Part shown: positions 24,833 to 31,800 of the stretch, one piece after another | Layout: every line of letters begins with the position of its first letter | How positions within the stretch are numbered: the first letter of the stretch is position 1 | Assembly (NCBI RefSeq): GCF_039534165.1 | Contig: NZ_BAAAUX010000027.1 | Span: 1-55,037 of the forward strand | Direction of reading: 5' to 3' | Length of the DNA: 55,037 nucleotides | Source: Saccharopolyspora_D taberi | GTDB taxonomy: Bacteria; Actinomycetota; Actinomycetes; Mycobacteriales; Pseudonocardiaceae | Made by a program: the position numbers and the translations under genes | Notes under the pieces: model-generated | Seen by the model: the letters and a program-made list of their open reading frames with translations, nothing else | What the model was told of the DNA's origin: nothing | Databases searched by the model: none

Positions 24833-25567
24833 GTGGACCTTATTCCTGACCACCGGGCGTTGTTCGGTGTCGACGTCATCGGCTCGGCGAGCAACGCCGG
24901 GTACCACCTCGACGACATCCCGCGCGCGGTCGAGGACATGCTCTCGATCGCGTTGCGCAGCAGCGGGATCGACTTCTCCGAGGTGGTGCACTGGGAGCGC
25001 ACCGGAGACGGCGCGCTGCTGACCCTGCCCAGCCGCGACCTCGGCGCCCTGCTCGACGCCGCGCAGCGCCTGGACCTGATCGCCGCGCAGCGCAACCGCA
25101 GGTACAACCCGGTGGTCCGGCTGCGGATCGCCGTGGAGGTGGGCCCGGTGGGGGCGGGGCCCGGCTACTTCCAGCCGAAGATCGCGGTCAACCGGCTGCT
25201 GGACTCCGCCGAGTTCAAGCAGCTGGTCGCCCGCTGCCGCGAAGAGGCTCCGGCCGACGCGGTCAACACCGCGCTGATCGTCTCCGACCAGGTCCTGCGC
25301 ACCGTCTTCGGCGGCGACCACGTGAGCCTGGTGCGCCGCGAGGAGTTCGCGCAGCTGGCGGTCAGCAACAAGGAGCACGCCGACACCGCCTGGACCAGGA
25401 TTCCGGGCTTCGACGCGCGAACGCTGGGGGTGTTCGCGACGCCGGAGCCCGAGCCGCCGGCCGCACCGGAGCCGCAGGCGGGCCAGGTGACCAACGTGTC
25501 CTACGGGCCGATGAACGGCGTGCAGACCCACACGGTCCACGGCGGTATCAACTTCGGCTCGCGATGA
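24833..25567 (+). CDS. Class III nucleotide cyclase-like protein with C-terminal HGGINF tag
   Basis: It encodes 244 residues from the GTG at 24833 after GGAGGGG. The first half resembles the catalytic domain of class III cyclases: FGVDVIGS (Asp14, first metal ligand), ERTGDGALLTLP (Asp59, second metal ligand) and VRLRIAVEVGPV in the place of the usual LRIGIHxGxV. A Pro/Glu/Ala linker leads to a C-terminal tail YGPMNGVQTHTVHGGINFGSR-like segment; VHGGINF is residues 235-241. The next gene starts inside its stop codon (ATGA overlap) and carries a related tag. Activity is unproven; the purine-selecting residues cannot be assigned by eye. Confidence 0.72.
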   Translation: MDLIPDHRALFGVDVIGSASNAGYHLDDIPRAVEDMLSIALRSSGIDFSEVVHWERTGDGALLTLPSRDLGALLDAAQRLDLIAAQRNRRYNPVVRLRIAVEVGPVGAGPGYFQPKIAVNRLLDSAEFKQLVARCREEAPADAVNTALIVSDQVLRTVFGGDHVSLVRREEFAQLAVSNKEHADTAWTRIPGFDARTLGVFATPEPEPPAAPEPQAGQVTNVSYGPMNGVQTHTVHGGINFGSR

Positions 25568-27528
25568 GCGAGGAGGAACCGCAGGGCTGGATTCCGCCTC
25601 GCAACTGGGGAAGCACGCGCAACAGCACGAGCGGCGACCTGCGCGAGGTGGTGCAGGCCAGGGACATCCACGGCGGGGTCACCTTCAACGCGGCCCGCGA
25701 ACCGGACGAGCTGCTGGTCCGGCGGGTGTCGGAGAAGGAGCTCGACGACGTCCGGGCCCAGTTCGTCGAGCCGGGCGGGTTCCGCGACGCGTCGCGCGTC
25801 CTGCTGGCGAACCGGATCGTCGTGCTGTGGGGCCGCGGCTCCGGCAGGTCGTTCGCCGCGCTGCGGCTGCTGGCCGAGAGCGGCTGCACCGCGATCGACG
25901 AGCTGAATCCCCTGCGCCGCCCGGAAACGCTGCGCGCGGAGGAGCTGGAGGCGGGCACCGGGTACGTCTGGGATCTGCGCGACTCCGGCGACCGGCCGTT
26001 CAGCGACAGCGCGTTCGACCGCTGCGTCGGGGCGGTGCGGGCGGTCGGCTGCCGGCTGGTGGTCCTGCTCGGCGACCGCTCGCAGTGCGGGGGCGAGGGG
26101 CTTCGGCTGGGGGCGGAGCTGTCCGCGCCGGACCCGATGGACGTCGCCGGAGCGGTGCTGCGGGTGCGGTATCCCGGGGCGGGCGAAGGCGTCGGGCTGA
26201 CGCTCAAGCGGGATCTGGCGGCGGGGCTGGAGGCGGGCGACCCTCCGGGCAAGGCGGTGCGGGCGGTCGAGCTGGCCATCCGGGTGGACGACGGCGAGAT
26301 CGACACCGGAGTCGCGCTGGCCCGGCTGGGCGAGGTGGTCGACGTCGCGGTGGACCGGTGGTTCGAGGGCAGGGACGTGCTCGACTACGCCATGGCGCTC
26401 ACGGTCGCGGTGCTGGAGAACTCGCCCTACGACGTGGTCGTGCAGCAGGCGCTCGAACTCGACGAGCAGATCCGGTCGGCCCAGCTGCCGGAGGACAAGC
26501 CGCTGCGACCGCGAAAGATCTTCGACAAGTCCAAGGAGCAGCTGCTTCGCGACACCCGGACCACCACGGACGACAGCGAGCACCCCAAGCATCCGGGGCT
26601 GCGGGTCGAGACCATCCGGTTCAACCGGCAGGGATGGGCTTCGGCGGTGCTGCGCCACGCGTGGCGCGAGTACCCGTCGGCGCACCCCGTCCTCCTGGAA
26701 TGGCTGCGCACCCGCGTTCCGCGCACCGAGGCGCGGCGTGCGTTGTGCTCGGTGATCGCGGACGTTCCCGCGCACGATCCGCTGGAGTTCGTCAACGAGC
26801 TGGCGGGGAGCAAGAAGCCGAGCGACCGCACCCTCGCGGGACTGACCATGATCGGCCTGGCCGAGCAGCAGCACCTCGCGCCGCTGGTCGACGAGAACCT
26901 GCTGCGGTGGGCGCGCGACGGCAACGCCTACCAGAAGGCGACCGCCGCGGAGCTGTACTCGTCGCCCTTCGGACTCCGGGACGTCGAGACCGCGCTGGAA
27001 CAGCTGGGCCGGATCGGCAGTTCGGACCGGCAGACCCCGCAGGAAGCGGTGATCGAGGGCGCGCTGTGGGTGCTGCGCCACCGCGAGCACCGGGACCGGG
27101 TGATCCGGGCGGTGGTCGGCTGGGCGGGGCCGCGCAACCGGCGCAACGGGCTGCGGGTCGTGTCGATGAGCATCGCGCTGTGGCTGGCCGGGGTGATGGT
27201 CAGCGAGCACATCGACGTCGACGAGATCGCCGAGTCGCATCCTGGCGAGGTCCGCGCGCTGATGCGGCGGGTGATGTCCGATCCGGAGTTCGGCGCGACG
27301 GTGCTGGAGCACCTGGCGCCCCTGTCGCTGAGGGCGAAGTGGGAGGACGACGCGGCGGCGGAGCTGGTCCGGCTCACCGAGCTGATCGTGCCGGACCTGC
27401 GGTGGTGGGCGCGGCGCGCCCAGGTCGCCGACCTCTGCCTCAAGCACCCCGACCGGGGCAACGAAATCCGCCACGTGTTCCGGACCGCGTGGAAGTGCCG
27501 ACGGCGTCTAGGTCAGGTTCCGGCCTAG
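25564..27528 (+). CDS. P-loop NTPase-like protein with helical-repeat C-terminus and HGGVTF tag
   Basis: The 654-residue protein has near its N-terminus DIHGGVTF (34-41), matching the tail tag of the preceding protein. Next comes a P-loop-like IVVLWGRGSGRS (GRGSGRS 90-96), in which Arg takes the place of the Walker A Lys, and a later strand RLVVLLGD as the candidate Walker B without the acidic pair. Residues about 250-650 are alpha-helical and HEAT-like (AEQQHLAPLVDENL, YQKATAAELYSS). This layout recalls STAND-type signalling NTPases of actinobacterial conflict systems with a degenerate ATPase site. It overlaps the cyclase-like gene by 4 nt. No named family recognised. Confidence 0.72.
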   Translation: MSEEEPQGWIPPRNWGSTRNSTSGDLREVVQARDIHGGVTFNAAREPDELLVRRVSEKELDDVRAQFVEPGGFRDASRVLLANRIVVLWGRGSGRSFAALRLLAESGCTAIDELNPLRRPETLRAEELEAGTGYVWDLRDSGDRPFSDSAFDRCVGAVRAVGCRLVVLLGDRSQCGGEGLRLGAELSAPDPMDVAGAVLRVRYPGAGEGVGLTLKRDLAAGLEAGDPPGKAVRAVELAIRVDDGEIDTGVALARLGEVVDVAVDRWFEGRDVLDYAMALTVAVLENSPYDVVVQQALELDEQIRSAQLPEDKPLRPRKIFDKSKEQLLRDTRTTTDDSEHPKHPGLRVETIRFNRQGWASAVLRHAWREYPSAHPVLLEWLRTRVPRTEARRALCSVIADVPAHDPLEFVNELAGSKKPSDRTLAGLTMIGLAEQQHLAPLVDENLLRWARDGNAYQKATAAELYSSPFGLRDVETALEQLGRIGSSDRQTPQEAVIEGALWVLRHREHRDRVIRAVVGWAGPRNRRNGLRVVSMSIALWLAGVMVSEHIDVDEIAESHPGEVRALMRRVMSDPEFGATVLEHLAPLSLRAKWEDDAAAELVRLTELIVPDLRWWARRAQVADLCLKHPDRGNEIRHVFRTAWKCRRRLGQVPA

Positions 27529-27549
27529 AAGGATGGCAGGGTTCAGCGC

Positions 27550-28509
27550 ATGACCATCGACACCCCGGCGCGGCTGCTGAGCCTGCTGTCGCTGCTCCAG
27601 ACGCCGCGCGAGTGGCCTGGGCGCGAGCTCGCCGAACGGCTCGGCGTCAGCGCGCGCACCATCCGCCGCGACATCGACCGGCTGCGCGAGCTCGGCTACC
27701 CGGTGGAGGCGACGATGGGCGCCGCGGGCGGGTACCGGCTGGTCGCGGGCGCGGCGATGCCGCCGCTGCTGCTCGACGACGAGGAGGCCGTCGCGATCGC
27801 CGTCGGGCTGCGCACCGCGGCGGGGCAGGCGGTCGCGGGGATCGAGGAGGCGTCGGTGCGGGCGCTGACCAAGCTCGAACAGGTGCTGCCGTCGCGGCTG
27901 CGGTACCGGGTCGGCGCGCTCAACACCGCGACCCTCCAGGTCACGTGGGCCGGTGATCCGGTCGATCCGAAGCACCTGACGGTGATCGCCGCCGCGATCG
28001 CCAACCGCGAGCAGCTGCGGTTCGCCTACCGTGCCGCCGGAGGTGGCGAGAGCCGCCGCCGGGTCGATCCGCACCGGCTCGTCTCCGCGGGTCGCCGCTG
28101 GTACCTGGTGGCCTACGACCACGACCGCGACGACTGGCGGATCTTCCGCGTCGACCGCATCGAGGCCCCGTACGGGACCGGGGCGCGGGCGGTGCCGCGC
28201 GAGCTGCCTGCCGAGGACGCGGGCGAGTACCTGATCAACAAGCTGCACGGCAAGGTGCCGACGTACCGGGCCGTGGCGACCCTGCACCTGCCCGCCGAGC
28301 AGGTCGTCGGCCGCCTCGGCGACTCCCCGGAGGACGTCGTCCCGATCGACGAGAAGTCGTGCCTGCTGCGCGGCCACACCGACACGCTGGAGTACCTGGC
28401 GTCCCACCTGGCGATGCTGGGCTGCGAGTTCGAGGTGCACGAACCGCCCGAGCTCATCGACTACCTGCGCGCGCTCGCGGACCGCGTCGCCAACGCCGTC
28501 CGCGGGTAG
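27550..28509 (+). CDS. HTH-WYL (YafY-type) transcriptional regulator
   Basis: The 319-residue protein has an N-terminal winged helix (LAERLGVSARTIRRDIDRLRELG), a central WYL domain (about 140-220) with LRFAYRAAGGGESRRRVDPHR-type core and RWYLVAYDHDRDDWRIFR, and a C-terminal WCX-like extension. WYL domains are thought to sense nucleic-acid or nucleotide ligands and often accompany defence genes. It starts 21 nt after the P-loop gene and may belong to the same transcript. Confidence 0.9.
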   Translation: MTIDTPARLLSLLSLLQTPREWPGRELAERLGVSARTIRRDIDRLRELGYPVEATMGAAGGYRLVAGAAMPPLLLDDEEAVAIAVGLRTAAGQAVAGIEEASVRALTKLEQVLPSRLRYRVGALNTATLQVTWAGDPVDPKHLTVIAAAIANREQLRFAYRAAGGGESRRRVDPHRLVSAGRRWYLVAYDHDRDDWRIFRVDRIEAPYGTGARAVPRELPAEDAGEYLINKLHGKVPTYRAVATLHLPAEQVVGRLGDSPEDVVPIDEKSCLLRGHTDTLEYLASHLAMLGCEFEVHEPPELIDYLRALADRVANAVRG

Positions 28510-28623
28510 CATCGCCTCCGTGACGGCACCCTGCCACGCGTCCGTGCTGTTCTGAGCACCGATTCCGAGCGCTGAGCACCGCTCGCGCTTCTGCACGCCC
28601 TTTTCCGGGATTTCGAGGCAGGG

Positions 28624-29727
28624 ATGGAATCGATGTGCACGGATGTCGTTCGCTGGGCGGAAAACGGTGAGCACCGCCGCGCCCGCTGGCGTTCGGGAAG
28701 CGGCGCGCCGGCGCCGCGGAGAGTGGCCGTGGCCGACGACCGGACAAGCGCCGACGCGGCTTTGCGCTTGGCGCGCAAGGGAACCGCGTTGCTGTGGCGC
28801 GGGGACTTCCACAACGGCCGCAGGTTGTTGCAGGCGCTGGGACGCCGTCTTCCCCGCGCGAAAGCGGATGGTTTCGAACAGCATCGCCGTCAGCAGGCAC
28901 GGCGCGCACGTGTCCTGGGGATGCTGCTGGTCCCCTTCGACGCGGGTCACGTGATCCCGCTGCGCCGTGCACCGGACGTGCGCACGGCCTGCGCGGAGGT
29001 CTACGGACCGTCGAACGAGCCGTACCTGTTGCCCCTGCGGGAACTCCTGGGGCTGGTCGGTGCGCACGAATGGCGGCGCAAAGGGATCGAAATCACCCGG
29101 ATAGGCCGAATCCACCCGCATTACGGGGTTTTCGCCCCGACCCGCGGTGAGTACGTCGACCTGATCGCGGAAACCCCGCTGCCGACGACCGGGATCGCCT
29201 TCGACATCGGAACCGGAACCGGCGTGCTGGCCGCGATCCTCGCCCGCCGAGGTGTCCGCCGGGTCGTGGCGACCGACCACGATCCCCGCGCGCTGACCTG
29301 CGCCCGCGACAACATCGCCCGCCTCGGACTGTCCGCGCGGATCGAGGTGCTCCGGGCGGACCTGTTCCCGCCGGGCCGCGCCGACCTGGTCGTCTGCAAC
29401 CCGCCGTGGATCCCGGCCCGGCCGACCTCCCGGCTGGAACACGCCGTGTACGACCCGGAAAGCCGGATGCTGCGCGGTTTCCTGAGCGGCCTCGCCGACC
29501 ACCTGGCACCGGGCGGGGAGGGTTGGCTGATCCTGTCGGACCTCGCCGAACACCTCGGCCTGCGATCCCGCACCGAACTGCTCGGGATGATCGCATCGGC
29601 GGGATTGCGCGTCGTGGGCCGAGTCGACGCGCGCCCGACCCACCGCCGCGCGCACGACGCGACCGACCCGCTGCACTCCGCCCGCGCCGCGGAGGTCACG
29701 TCGCTGTGGCGGTTGGCCGTGCGGTGA
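28624..29727 (+). CDS. Class I methyltransferase of the HemK/PrmC-like NPPW type
   Basis: It encodes 367 residues from ATG 28624, with an alternative at 28636. The N-terminal 110 residues are basic and without a recognised fold. Motif I is FDIGTGTGVLAA (about 195), followed by VATDHDPRAL and the catalytic NPPW (about 259-262) typical of enzymes methylating amide or amino nitrogens (protein glutamine, adenine or rRNA). The target cannot be decided. A 15-bp terminator follows. The 114-bp upstream gap contains an 11-codon frame VTAPCHASVLF (28519-28554) that I do not trust as a gene. Confidence 0.82.
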   Translation: MESMCTDVVRWAENGEHRRARWRSGSGAPAPRRVAVADDRTSADAALRLARKGTALLWRGDFHNGRRLLQALGRRLPRAKADGFEQHRRQQARRARVLGMLLVPFDAGHVIPLRRAPDVRTACAEVYGPSNEPYLLPLRELLGLVGAHEWRRKGIEITRIGRIHPHYGVFAPTRGEYVDLIAETPLPTTGIAFDIGTGTGVLAAILARRGVRRVVATDHDPRALTCARDNIARLGLSARIEVLRADLFPPGRADLVVCNPPWIPARPTSRLEHAVYDPESRMLRGFLSGLADHLAPGGEGWLILSDLAEHLGLRSRTELLGMIASAGLRVVGRVDARPTHRRAHDATDPLHSARAAEVTSLWRLAVR

Positions 29728-29732
29728 GCGGG

Positions 29733-29774
29733 CGAGCGGGCCGCGCCAGCGGGGAGGGCGGCGCGGCCCGCTCG
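29733..29774 (+). terminator. Perfect 15-bp terminator hairpin
   Basis: Arms 29733-29747 (CGAGCGGGCCGCGCC) and 29760-29774 are perfect complements around a 12-nt loop, directly after the methyltransferase stop. Confidence 0.85.
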
Positions 29775-29901
29775 GACGACCCGACTGGTCGACGGGGATC
29801 TGCCTGCCGCACAACGTGGTTACCTTGGTGCCGTCCAGCAAGAATTGGGCATGACCCTCGTCAGCGACTGTTCACAGGGGTTCACAGCAGGAGTGGTGCC
29901 G

Positions 29902-30996
29902 ATGACCAACGACGCGGACTTGCGAGCTGCCCGCGAAGCGGAAGGGCTGAGCCTGGCGCGGATGGCGCGGCGGACCCGCTTCGCCAAGTCGTACCTCAGC
30001 ATGGTCGAAACCGGGAAGCGCCCGGTCCCCACCGACGTCGTCGCCGCGTACGAGCAGGTCCTCGGCTTCCCGTTGGCGGCCGACCCGGGCGCCCCGGTGC
30101 GGCTCGCGCACGAATGGCTCGTCTCGGAATCGCCCGCAGCCCTCCACCTGCGCTCCGGGCGAAGGATCGGCCGCTCGCTGGCGGCGGAACTGGAATCCCG
30201 TGTCGTCGAGCTGCGCCACCTCGACGACGTGGTCAGCAGCGCGGACCTCCTACCCGCCGTCTCCGAGGAACTCAGCACCGCTCGGGAGCTCGTCCGAGAG
30301 GCGACCTACTCCGACAGCACGGGAAAGCGCCTGTTCACCGCGGTGGGAGAGCTCGCGCAGCTCGCCGGGTGGGTGGCCGGTGACGCCGGGAAGCTCGCCG
30401 AAGCGCAGCGCTTCTACCTGTCCGGTGTCGACGCGGCGAACCAGGCGCGGGATCGCGTCTTGGGGGCGCAGCTGCTGTCCAGCCTGAGCTACCAGATCGC
30501 CAACACCGGGAACCCGCGCGACGCGGTGCTTCTGGCCAGGACCGCCGTGATGGGCGCCGAAGGCGCGACTCCGCTGGTCCGGGCCCTGCTGCTGGAGCGC
30601 CTCGCGTGGGCCTCGGCGAAATCCCGGGACGCCGAAGCGACCTGGCGGGCGTTGGACGAGGTCGATGACGCCTTCGCGGCGCGCGGTGCGGACGAGCCGG
30701 AATGGGTTTACTGGCTCAACCGGGCCGAAATCGACGTGATGGCCGGGAGGTGCCTGATCCAGCTGGGCAGGCCGGGCGAGGCGGAACCGCTGCTGTCCGC
30801 CGCGATCGAGACCTACCCCGCGGAGCACGCCCGCGAGGTCGCGCTGTACCTGTCCTGGCTGGCCGAGTCGCATGCGAGGTCCGGTGATCTGGACGCCGCC
30901 CGGGAAACCCTGGCGCGGGCGCAGCCCTTCGCCGAAGCCATGCCGTCAGCCCGGACCGGTGATCGGCTGCGCGCGGTCCGCCAAGCCTGCGCCTAG
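29902..30996 (+). CDS. XRE-family HTH regulator with TPR-like domain
   Basis: It encodes 364 residues from ATG 29902, with GCAGGAG 8 nt upstream. The HTH (about 5-60) reads LRAAREAEGLSLARMARRT and SYLSMVETGKRPV. The remainder (about 100-360) is a series of antiparallel helices with TPR-like spacing (AEAQRFYLSGVDAANQ, EAEPLLSAAIETYP). This layout is common in actinobacteria, often for quorum or peptide sensing; no cognate peptide gene is seen. Two TTCACAG copies 10 bp apart (29871 and 29881) sit before the start and may be an operator. It shares a CTAG stop with the convergent HAD gene. Confidence 0.87.
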   Translation: MTNDADLRAAREAEGLSLARMARRTRFAKSYLSMVETGKRPVPTDVVAAYEQVLGFPLAADPGAPVRLAHEWLVSESPAALHLRSGRRIGRSLAAELESRVVELRHLDDVVSSADLLPAVSEELSTARELVREATYSDSTGKRLFTAVGELAQLAGWVAGDAGKLAEAQRFYLSGVDAANQARDRVLGAQLLSSLSYQIANTGNPRDAVLLARTAVMGAEGATPLVRALLLERLAWASAKSRDAEATWRALDEVDDAFAARGADEPEWVYWLNRAEIDVMAGRCLIQLGRPGEAEPLLSAAIETYPAEHAREVALYLSWLAESHARSGDLDAARETLARAQPFAEAMPSARTGDRLRAVRQACA

Positions 30997-31610
30997 CGCC
31001 CCGGATCGACGACCTCGTCCGCCCCGGCCAAAGCGGCGGCGGGCTGCGTGGTCGTCAACGCGATGCAGTACGCGCCCGCCGCCTTCGCCGCGGCGATCCC
31101 GGCGGGTGCGTCCTCGAACACGACAGCCCGCGCTGGCTCGACCCCGAGCGCGCGGCAGCCAGCGAGGTAGCCCTCCGGCGCGGGCTTGCCCTCGGTCACG
31201 TCGTCGGCGGTGATCAGCACGCCCAGCAGCGGAAGCACCCCGATCGCCGCCAGCTCGCCCCGCGCGTAGTCCGCAGTGCCGGAAGTGACCACGCCGACCG
31301 GAATTCCTTCGCGGTGCAGCGCGCGGAGCACGTCGACGACTTCGGACACGGGCGCCGCCGGCAGAGTGGCGTAGGAAAGGGCTTCGGCGAACAGCTCCTC
31401 GACGGTGCGACCGGGAAAGCTGTGCAGGTGTTCGGCGAGCACCTGCTTGCCGGGGCGCCCTGCGAACGACGCCAGCAGCCGCTCGTCGTGCGGCACGCCG
31501 TGCGTGCGGAACAACCGCGCCCAGGCCGCCTGGCTGCGCGGTTCGGTGTCGACGAGGGTGCCGTCCAGGTCGAACAGGGCTGCCGAGAACTGCCGGGCGG
31601 TGTTGAGCAC
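30993..31610 (-). CDS. HAD-superfamily sugar-phosphatase/beta-phosphoglucomutase-like hydrolase
   Basis: The 205-residue protein shows all HAD motifs: FDLDGTLVDTE (nucleophile Asp), VVTSGT, GKPAPEGYL and VFEDAPAGIAAAKAAG. The helical cap between motifs I and II marks subfamily IA, as in DOG-type sugar phosphatases and beta-phosphoglucomutase. The start codon is GTG 31610 (MLNTARQFSAALFDLDG). A hairpin (31626-31650) lies upstream. It probably dephosphorylates a sugar phosphate. Confidence 0.88.
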   Translation of the reverse strand: MLNTARQFSAALFDLDGTLVDTEPRSQAAWARLFRTHGVPHDERLLASFAGRPGKQVLAEHLHSFPGRTVEELFAEALSYATLPAAPVSEVVDVLRALHREGIPVGVVTSGTADYARGELAAIGVLPLLGVLITADDVTEGKPAPEGYLAGCRALGVEPARAVVFEDAPAGIAAAKAAGAYCIALTTTQPAAALAGADEVVDPGR

Positions 31611-31625
31611 GACCGGATCCTCTCC

Positions 31626-31650
31626 CCGTCAGCGCGTGTCGCGCTGGCGG
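31626..31650. promoter_or_regulatory. Hairpin/inverted repeat between the divergent HAD and LuxR genes
   Basis: CCGTCAGCGCG and CGCGCTGGCGG pair over 11 bp with one mismatch and a 3-nt loop. It lies 16 nt upstream of the HAD gene start, so an operator role is as likely as a structural one. The rest of the gap (31651-31800) shows nothing further. Confidence 0.4.
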
Positions 31651-31800
31651 ATTCCGGACGTCTGCTCGCAGAGTGAGCCGGTTGCGGCCGTCGGTGCGTG
31701 AAGCGGGCGGAACTGCTCGACCGCGCGTTCGCCCTGCTCAGAGGATTCTGACCTGCGGTTCTCCGGCCTACACTGGGTCCGGCGGAATGCGGTGGTCGCG

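Noticed and set aside
28519..28554. 11-codon frame VTAPCHASVLF as a Cys leader peptide
   Set aside because: No ribosome-binding site and no attenuator structure before the methyltransferase gene.
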